Assembly: GCA_944325295.1 (NCBI GenBank)
Contig: CALUZL010000050.1
Coordinates: forward strand, 1-10,110
DNA from: an uncultured Erysipelotrichaceae bacterium
GTDB taxonomy: Bacteria; Bacillota_I; Bacilli_A; Erysipelotrichales; Erysipelotrichaceae
Direction of reading: 5' to 3'
DNA length: 10,110 nt
This document shows, one piece after another, positions 5,944-10,110 of the stretch (position 1 is its first letter; each line of letters opens with the position of its first letter). The notes under the pieces were generated by a model. It did no database searches and was not told where the DNA came from. It was given only the letters and a program-made list of their open reading frames with translations. The translations under genes and the position numbers were made by a program.

Positions 5944-7184
5944 AAAATGGTCAGATCTTTAACGATGGTATCCCCTTTACTGTATAGCTGATAGAGGAAA
6001 TTGAGATAGTTTCCCGGGGTGACGATACCGGTGATGTTCAATAAGTCGATCTCGCTGTTTCGGATCAGATAATCGGCAAGGCCGACACAGTTTGTAGTAA
6101 AGACGAAGTAAGTCTTAAAGAGTCCGCGTTTGAACTTGTAGAGTTCGCAATGGGTATCACGATAGACATCACTTATATAATCTTGAACGTCCATCTTTTC
6201 ACCCTTTAGCTCCTGCTTCTTAGCTTCACAGATCCACGGGACAGCATTTTCCATAAGTGCATCGATGCGCTCCCTTATCGTCTTGAGCTCGTCATCGCTG
6301 GGATAGAGTTTAAAGTCAAGTATTATCGTTTTTCCTGATTTGAGACAATTTTCTAAAAACGCTTCGCGATCGGCTTTGATGAGGACGCCATCACCGGCAC
6401 TGCCGAAGACTCTTCGCTTTAGCGGGTCATGTAAGCCATAGGAGTAGATGACACCTTCAAAAGCGAGGTCGACATGGCCAAAGCTTTCAAAAAAACCATC
6501 GCGCAGGTAGATGAAAACTTCAAGCGGTGCTCTTTCGCTGCATTTGGGATCACTTATTGCCCTGTCCATAAGGGTGCTATCTTTACTGAAGGAATTGTAG
6601 ATCCTGACCGGAATCAGGGCCCCGAGTACCACCGGAAGTGAAAGCGTGACGTTAAAATGCTTTTTAAAGATGTCAGAAAGGATTTCAAGCAGTTTAATGC
6701 CGCCGGCGATCAAAAGGTAGATGCCCGAAAGGACAAAGATCCAAACCGAACTCTTCAAAGGAAAGAAGATCAAACTCAAAGAAAAGAGCAGATAGAGGAT
6801 ACTTGTGGCAAGTTTTGTCAAAATCCCCTTTAAGTGATCACGGCGGGCGATCTGATAGTCGATAAAATAGATCAGGGCATTTAGCAAGATGTATAAACCG
6901 GTGATAAGGCCAAGCGAGCGGGTATAAAAATGCGGCTCTTTGACGATCAAGATCAGGATGAGCGTATGTGCCAGCAAATAGATGACGCTCTTTTTGACAT
7001 CACTTTTGCGCAAGACGATCCCAAAGATACCGCCAATGATCATCACGACTAAAAATATGACCAGAACCAACCACAAAAAAGACAGGCCAAAACCGGCATT
7101 GATGATGAAGACGACACCGATAAAGGTCAAAGCTAAGGCCATCGCGATCCGGCTTATGTAGTCGAGGACTTTCTTTCTATTCAT
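5934..7184 (-). CDS. Six-helix HdeD/DUF308-like membrane protein with a probable permuted papain-like (NlpC/P60-like) cysteine enzyme domain
   Basis: With the ATG at 7184 the protein has 416 residues. The first half has six membrane helices (about 12-30, 34-58, 65-81, 87-109, 122-140, 144-168) arranged like the HdeD/DUF308 family; a seventh hydrophobic stretch at 179-193 may also be embedded. The second half (about 218-416) is soluble. It carries 'SFGHVDLAFEG' with His237 and, 129 residues later, 'TTNCVGLADYLI' with Cys366, then 'TPGNYLNFL'. This His-before-Cys order, with GDGV between, is what permuted papain-like amidases (YiiX, DUF4105 and similar) show. A membrane-anchored peptidase, amidase or acyltransferase is inferred, not proven. 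The start is chosen because TATAAT lies exactly six bases upstream; an earlier in-frame start at 7235 would run into the opposite gene. Confidence 0.6.
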   Translation of the reverse strand: MNRKKVLDYISRIAMALALTFIGVVFIINAGFGLSFLWLVLVIFLVVMIIGGIFGIVLRKSDVKKSVIYLLAHTLILILIVKEPHFYTRSLGLITGLYILLNALIYFIDYQIARRDHLKGILTKLATSILYLLFSLSLIFFPLKSSVWIFVLSGIYLLIAGGIKLLEILSDIFKKHFNVTLSLPVVLGALIPVRIYNSFSKDSTLMDRAISDPKCSERAPLEVFIYLRDGFFESFGHVDLAFEGVIYSYGLHDPLKRRVFGSAGDGVLIKADREAFLENCLKSGKTIILDFKLYPSDDELKTIRERIDALMENAVPWICEAKKQELKGEKMDVQDYISDVYRDTHCELYKFKRGLFKTYFVFTTNCVGLADYLIRNSEIDLLNITGIVTPGNYLNFLYQLYSKGDTIVKDLTILKK

Positions 7185-7190
7185 AGCGTA

Positions 7191-7196
7191 ATTATA
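7191..7196 (-). promoter_or_regulatory. -10 box of the HdeD-like/papain-like gene, predicted leaderless
   Basis: TATAAT on the minus strand is followed by six bases (TACGCT) and the ATG at 7184. There is no Shine-Dalgarno sequence and no convincing -35. It stands back to back with the plus-strand -10 at 7198-7203, one base apart. Confidence 0.6.
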
Positions 7197-7197
7197 G

Positions 7198-7203
7198 TAT
7201 ACT
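7198..7203 (+). promoter_or_regulatory. -10 box of the YjdF-like gene, predicted leaderless
   Basis: TATACT is followed by six bases (GAAAAT) and the ATG at 7210. It is part of the perfect palindrome AGTATACT (7196-7203). No Shine-Dalgarno sequence is present, and the -35 region is weak. Confidence 0.58.
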
Positions 7204-7209
7204 GAAAAT

Positions 7210-7842
7210 ATGAAATTTGTGCGGATATTGCTCATGATCGGCTATTATGTTTTAGCGATCGGCTCGCTTTTCTTCCTTGGTAACTTAAATGATCTGGGTC
7301 GGATCGGCTATGTGCTTTTGGCCTGTGCGATGCCACTAGTGCCCTATCTATTTACCAAAGTCACAAAGATCAAGCTCACTAAAGTCATCATCGCAGCATA
7401 TGACCTCTTTGTGTTTGGTGCGATGATCCTTGGCAATATCTACGGCTTTTACCGGTTCAGCGGCTTTGACAAGATCTTGCATACCCTAAGCGGCGTCCTC
7501 ATCAGTGCGCTTGTATTTATCATTTATTTTTTCCTGAAAAAAGGCAGGCTTGCAAATGATCTCAGCAACTTTATCATAGCTCTTCTTTTTACGATGGGCG
7601 TCAATATGTTTGTCGCCTTTGGGTGGGAGTGCTTTGAATTCGCTCTTTTAGTCTTCTTTGACAACGATGCGATCCACCACTACGATCAGGGCGTCTATGA
7701 CACGATGACGGATATGATCGTCTGCTTTTTAGGCGGTTTAGTTACGATCGCTTTTATATATCACTATTTCAAGACAAAAAAAGACAGTATCCTGATAAAG
7801 GCCGCAAAGGACTTTCTTCATCAGAATACTGTCGTTTCTTAA
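7210..7842 (+). CDS. YjdF/DUF2238-like integral membrane protein
   Basis: The 210-residue product has about six membrane helices (near 5-24, 31-48, 58-78, 92-110, 118-138 and 167-187). The pattern resembles the YjdF/DUF2238 family, whose function is unknown: 'YRFSGFDKILHTLSG' (81-95), then 'WECFEFA' (139-145) and 'GVYDTMTDMIVCFLGG' (161-176). The polar residues inside or next to helices, Asp87, His91, Glu140, Glu143, Asp164, Thr165 and Asp168, are the ones most likely to matter, perhaps for metal or lipid-headgroup binding; that is inference. It starts from a predicted leaderless promoter 25 bp from the divergent membrane gene and ends at its own terminator. It faces gpmI with only 19 bp between stops. 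Confidence 0.6.
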   Translation: MKFVRILLMIGYYVLAIGSLFFLGNLNDLGRIGYVLLACAMPLVPYLFTKVTKIKLTKVIIAAYDLFVFGAMILGNIYGFYRFSGFDKILHTLSGVLISALVFIIYFFLKKGRLANDLSNFIIALLFTMGVNMFVAFGWECFEFALLVFFDNDAIHHYDQGVYDTMTDMIVCFLGGLVTIAFIYHYFKTKKDSILIKAAKDFLHQNTVVS

Positions 7843-7860
7843 GATCTTATGATCTTTTTT
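7841..7860 (+). terminator. Terminator after the YjdF-like gene
   Basis: AAGATC (7841-7846) pairs with GATCTT (7851-7856) around the loop TTAT, followed by T to 7860 (six T in a row from 7855). The last two bases of the TAA stop (7840-7842) form the base of the stem. A second weak pairing (TGATC/GATCA around an A-rich loop) could serve the converging gpmI transcript. Confidence 0.7.
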
Positions 7861-7861
7861 A

Positions 7862-9433
7862 TTAGATCATGCTTTCGTTCCAGGCTTTAGGGATCTCAAG
7901 GCCCAAAAGGGTAAAGACGGTAGCGGCGATATTGCTCAAACCGAATTCACCTTCCTTGATCTTGATATCTTTATCACCGTAAATGATAAACGGTACCTTG
8001 CTCAGTGTATGTGAAGTCTTCGGTTTGATCGGATCGGTATCCTTCTTTCTTTTTTCATACATCTCGTCCGCATTGCCATGATCTGCCGTGACGATCAGCA
8101 AAGCTCCGACTTTATCGCAGGCTTCCATCAGCCTCTTAAGGCACAGATCGACAGCTTCGACACCGATGATCGTCGCCTCATAACTGCCGGTATGGCCGAC
8201 CATATCGCCATTTGGATAGTTTACCCGATAGAATGAATTCTTATTCTCTAAGATCGCCGCACACAGTGCATCGGTTATCTCTGCCGATTTCATCCATGGT
8301 CTTTCCTCAAAGGGGACGACATCACTTTTGATCTCTACCCAAGTCTCAAGCTCATCCGAGAATTTCTCTGAGCGATTGCCGTTCCAGAAATAGGTAACAT
8401 GTCCATACTTTTGGGTCTCGGAGATCGCATAAGATCTGATCCCGTCTTTTACAAGATATTCACTCATCGTATCTTTGATTGATGGCGGATTTACCAGGTA
8501 GTGATTGGGGATGTGCAAGTCACCGTCATACTCGAGCATGCCGGCATAGTAAACATCCGGTCTTCTGACACGATCGAAATGTTTGAAATCATCTTCATCA
8601 AAAGCTTTAGAGATCTCAATGGCTCTGTCACCACGGAAGTTGAACAAGACGACGGAATCATGATCTTCGATCGTACCTAAAGGTCTATCTTCATCATCAA
8701 CGATGACGAATTCATGCAGATCCTGATCGTTTACACCAAGTTCTTCCCGATACGTCTTGACGGCTTCGGCAGCGCTTTTGAAGTGACGGCCGATACCTAA
8801 GACATGAGTATCCCAGCCGCGTTTTACCATATCCCAATTGGATTCGTAACGGTCCATCGTGATATACATACGACCACCGCCGGAAGCGATCTTGGCATCA
8901 AAGGTATCATCGTTCAATGAAGCCATGTGGGCCTCAAGGTCTTCGATATATTGTAAGCCCGAGGTCTCCGGAACATCTCTTCCATCCATCAGCGCATGGA
9001 CTCTTATGCGCTCGATGCCCTCTTTTTTAGCCTGAGTGATCATCGCTTTCAAATGACTGATATTCGAGTGGACATTACCATCCGATAAAAGACCTAAAAA
9101 ATGTAAAGTATGACCCTTAGCATTTGTGATGAGAGCTTTCCAGGTCTCGCTTTCATAGATCGAGCCACTGGCGATCGATTCATTGACGAGTTTTGCACCC
9201 TGGGAATAGATCTGTCCGCAGCCGATGGCGTTGTGACCGACCTCACTGTTGCCCATATCGCCATCACTCGGTAAGCCGACGGCTGTACCGTGAGCTTTGA
9301 TCAATGTATGGGGATATTCTTTCCACAAGTAGTCAAGGGTTGGTGTATATGCCTGCTTTACGGCATTGCCTTCTTCATTTTTTGAAAAGCCAACACCATC
9401 CATGACGACTAATACTACTGGTTTGACGCTCAT
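7862..9433 (-). CDS. gpmI: 2,3-bisphosphoglycerate-independent phosphoglycerate mutase
   Basis: This glycolytic enzyme interconverts 3- and 2-phosphoglycerate through a phosphoserine intermediate and needs Mn2+. The 523 residues are close to the family's usual 510-515. All catalytic positions are recognisable: Asp12 in VVMDGVG, the nucleophile Ser63 in GDMGNSEVGH, His122 in GNVHSN, 'MDGRDVPETSG' (149-159), Arg188 and Arg195 around GGGRMYITMDRYESNW, 'NFRGDRAIE' (265-273), Lys342, 'GDMVGHTG' with Asp410 and His414, 'TADHGNADE' with Asp451 and His452, and His475 in SHTLS. The start has the best Shine-Dalgarno sequence in the window (AAAGGAGG, 9447-9440). gpmI usually sits with gapA-pgk-tpiA-eno; here it is alone, next to a kinase-like gene. 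The identification is secure. Confidence 0.98.
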   Translation of the reverse strand: MSVKPVVLVVMDGVGFSKNEEGNAVKQAYTPTLDYLWKEYPHTLIKAHGTAVGLPSDGDMGNSEVGHNAIGCGQIYSQGAKLVNESIASGSIYESETWKALITNAKGHTLHFLGLLSDGNVHSNISHLKAMITQAKKEGIERIRVHALMDGRDVPETSGLQYIEDLEAHMASLNDDTFDAKIASGGGRMYITMDRYESNWDMVKRGWDTHVLGIGRHFKSAAEAVKTYREELGVNDQDLHEFVIVDDEDRPLGTIEDHDSVVLFNFRGDRAIEISKAFDEDDFKHFDRVRRPDVYYAGMLEYDGDLHIPNHYLVNPPSIKDTMSEYLVKDGIRSYAISETQKYGHVTYFWNGNRSEKFSDELETWVEIKSDVVPFEERPWMKSAEITDALCAAILENKNSFYRVNYPNGDMVGHTGSYEATIIGVEAVDLCLKRLMEACDKVGALLIVTADHGNADEMYEKRKKDTDPIKPKTSHTLSKVPFIIYGDKDIKIKEGEFGLSNIAATVFTLLGLEIPKAWNESMI

Positions 9434-9459
9434 ATATTTCCTCCTTTTTAACCATGTTC

Positions 9460-9468
9460 ATTTTATCA
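9460..9468 (-). promoter_or_regulatory. Extended -10 promoter of gpmI
   Basis: On the minus strand TGA-TAAAAT (9468-9460) fits an extended -10 (TGn before the hexamer), with no good -35. Transcription would start near 9453 and leave a leader of about 20 bases that holds the strong Shine-Dalgarno sequence. Read-through from the upstream kinase-like gene is also possible, as no terminator is seen in the 41-bp gap. Confidence 0.45.
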
Positions 9469-9474
9469 CAGATA

Positions 9475-9987
9475 TCAGTTTTTGATTATTTTATTCTTCC
9501 GCAAATAGGCAATTAATTCGCGCCGACTTTTGAAATGGTGTTTGGCTCCTTTACAAAGGGCCATATGTTTTAAATGGCTTTCCAGATAATCCTTTTTGCG
9601 GCCACCAAAGAGGATCCAAGCCTGAAAATCAAGGTCGAAATGCTCATAAGCACCCAATGATTCCCGATAGCGATTGCGGTTTTTGAGATATCTTTTTAAG
9701 GCCGAAAAATAACAGAAGAAACGGTTGAAGTCGAGATAGTAGATCTCATCGCATTCGCTGAACCTTCTTTGGGCGATCCGATAATAATTGCCATCGATGA
9801 CCCATTTGTCGTTTTCGCTTAAAAACTTCTGGGCGAGCTCTTCTTGTTCCTTGAGTGAGCGCGACGAAAAGTCGCCATAGAATTGGACCGTGTCCATGTA
9901 AAGGCAGGGTATCTTGTAGTATTCGCTCAGTATTTTGGCCAGCGTCGATTTCCCAGCGCCGCTATGGCCGATAATTACGATCTTCAC
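9475..9987 (-). CDS. P-loop kinase-like protein (FlaR / adenylate-kinase-like family)
   Basis: The 170-residue protein begins MKIVIIGHSGAGKSTLAK, with a Walker A motif GHSGAGKS (7-14) right at the N-terminus. 'KIPCLYMDTVQFYGDF' follows, then 'WVIDGNYYRIAQRRFSECDEIYYLDFNRF', the pattern of small adenylate-kinase-like ATPases often annotated as DNA topology modulation protein FlaR. 'DGNY' and 'YYLDF' match the NMP-kinase core strands, and the lid is basic (RYLKNRNRYRE). The real substrate of this family is not settled, and the name FlaR should not be taken as a function. The start is a GTG (9987-9985) with no Shine-Dalgarno sequence; TACAAT lies seven bases upstream. The gene is followed after 41 bp by gpmI on the same strand. 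Confidence 0.8.
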   Translation of the reverse strand: MKIVIIGHSGAGKSTLAKILSEYYKIPCLYMDTVQFYGDFSSRSLKEQEELAQKFLSENDKWVIDGNYYRIAQRRFSECDEIYYLDFNRFFCYFSALKRYLKNRNRYRESLGAYEHFDLDFQAWILFGGRKKDYLESHLKHMALCKGAKHHFKSRRELIAYLRKNKIIKN

Positions 9988-9994
9988 AGGGATT

Positions 9995-10000
9995 ATTGTA
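9995..10000 (-). promoter_or_regulatory. -10 box of the FlaR-like gene, nearly leaderless
   Basis: TACAAT on the minus strand is followed by seven bases (AATCCCT) and the GTG at 9987. The spacing is one base longer than at the other leaderless starts, which still permits a leader of zero or one base. No Shine-Dalgarno sequence or clear -35 is seen. Confidence 0.45.
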
Positions 10001-10011
10001 CCATTTTAGTT

Positions 10012-10017
10012 TATAAT
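10012..10017 (+). promoter_or_regulatory. -10 box of the plus-strand gene at the window end, predicted leaderless
   Basis: TATAAT is followed by exactly six bases (AATTGT) and a GTG at 10024 that opens a reading frame. There is no Shine-Dalgarno sequence, and the -35 region is weak. Confidence 0.55.
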
Positions 10018-10023
10018 AATTGT

Positions 10024-10110
10024 GTGAAAATTTACTTATGTCCCGCTCATTTAAAAAATACGCTCCTTGATTTTCTGCGCCAGGATAAAAAAGTCGTCTT
10101 AGGGATCAAG
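10024..10110 (+). CDS. N-terminal start of an unrecognised protein (partial)
   Basis: A GTG at 10024 opens a frame that stays open for 29 codons to the window edge, beginning MKIYLCPAHLKNTLLDFLRQ. I do not recognise the protein from so few residues. An N-terminus with a short strand, CP and then a helix of this kind is found in various P-loop or nuclease-helicase proteins of the AddB sort, but this is only a guess. The frame is supported by the TATAAT six bases upstream, matching the other leaderless starts, and by its position divergent from the kinase-like gene with a 36-bp gap. Confidence 0.5.
   Translation, partial: MKIYLCPAHLKNTLLDFLRQDKKVVLGIK

Noticed and set aside
7185..7235. Longer start for the HdeD-like/papain-like gene at 7235
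   Set aside because: It would overlap the start of the opposite gene by 26 bases, has no ribosome-binding site, and ignores the TATAAT placed exactly before the ATG at 7184.
9424..9454. ATG in the gpmI leader (about 9454) as a leaderless or regulatory small gene
   Set aside because: It is only four bases after the -10, too close for initiation, and out of frame with gpmI, whose own strong Shine-Dalgarno sequence is well placed.

Overview
The window reads as a piece of a low-to-middling GC (about 40-45% by eye) Bacillota chromosome, most likely class Bacilli/Erysipelotrichia or a deep relative of the Mollicutes. The gene set is ordinary for that group: a large-conductance channel MscL, the thymidylate kinase / DNA polymerase III delta-prime / RicT / RsmI cluster, cofactor-independent phosphoglycerate mutase and many Rho-independent terminators. 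TGA acts as a stop (mscL, ricT, rsmI, nudF all end at TGA at their normal family lengths), so the Mycoplasma code is not used. No insertion sequence, phage gene, CRISPR array or rRNA is visible; this is a compact core-genome region with a few lineage-specific membrane proteins.

Layout. 1-87 (+) is the tail of an amino-acid ABC transporter ATPase, which meets mscL (-) at a bidirectional hairpin. mscL sits behind a small four-helix membrane gene (524-904, -). Next come tRNA-Ala(TGC) and tRNA-Ile(GAT), both on the minus strand, with their own promoter and terminator. From 5349 down to 1213 runs a minus-strand operon, nudF - Phd-like antitoxin - tmk - holB - ricT - rsmI, with overlapping or nearly touching genes: ADP-ribose clean-up, dTMP phosphorylation, clamp loading, RNase Y-related control and 16S rRNA methylation. 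Divergent from it is a YcxB-like membrane gene (5410-5925, +). It converges on a large membrane protein (5934-7184, -) with an HdeD/DUF308-like six-helix part followed by a probable permuted papain-like (NlpC/P60-like) cysteine enzyme domain. Only 25 bp away, a YjdF/DUF2238-like membrane gene (7210-7842, +) runs into gpmI (7862-9433, -), which is preceded by a FlaR/adenylate-kinase-like P-loop gene (9475-9987, -). A new plus-strand gene starts at 10024 and leaves the window.

The most striking pattern is in the gene starts. Genes inside operons, and gpmI, mostly have purine-rich Shine-Dalgarno sequences. Several genes that begin a transcript have none: a -10 hexamer (TATAAT or TATACT) lies exactly six bases before the ATG or GTG, so transcription should start on the start codon itself. 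This happens at 5410, 7184, 7210, 10024 and 4789, and nearly so at 9987. Together with divergent gaps of 25, 36 and 60 bp and stop codons folded into terminator stems, this suggests a streamlined genome that uses leaderless mRNAs heavily. A second global feature is a roughly four-fold excess of GATC.
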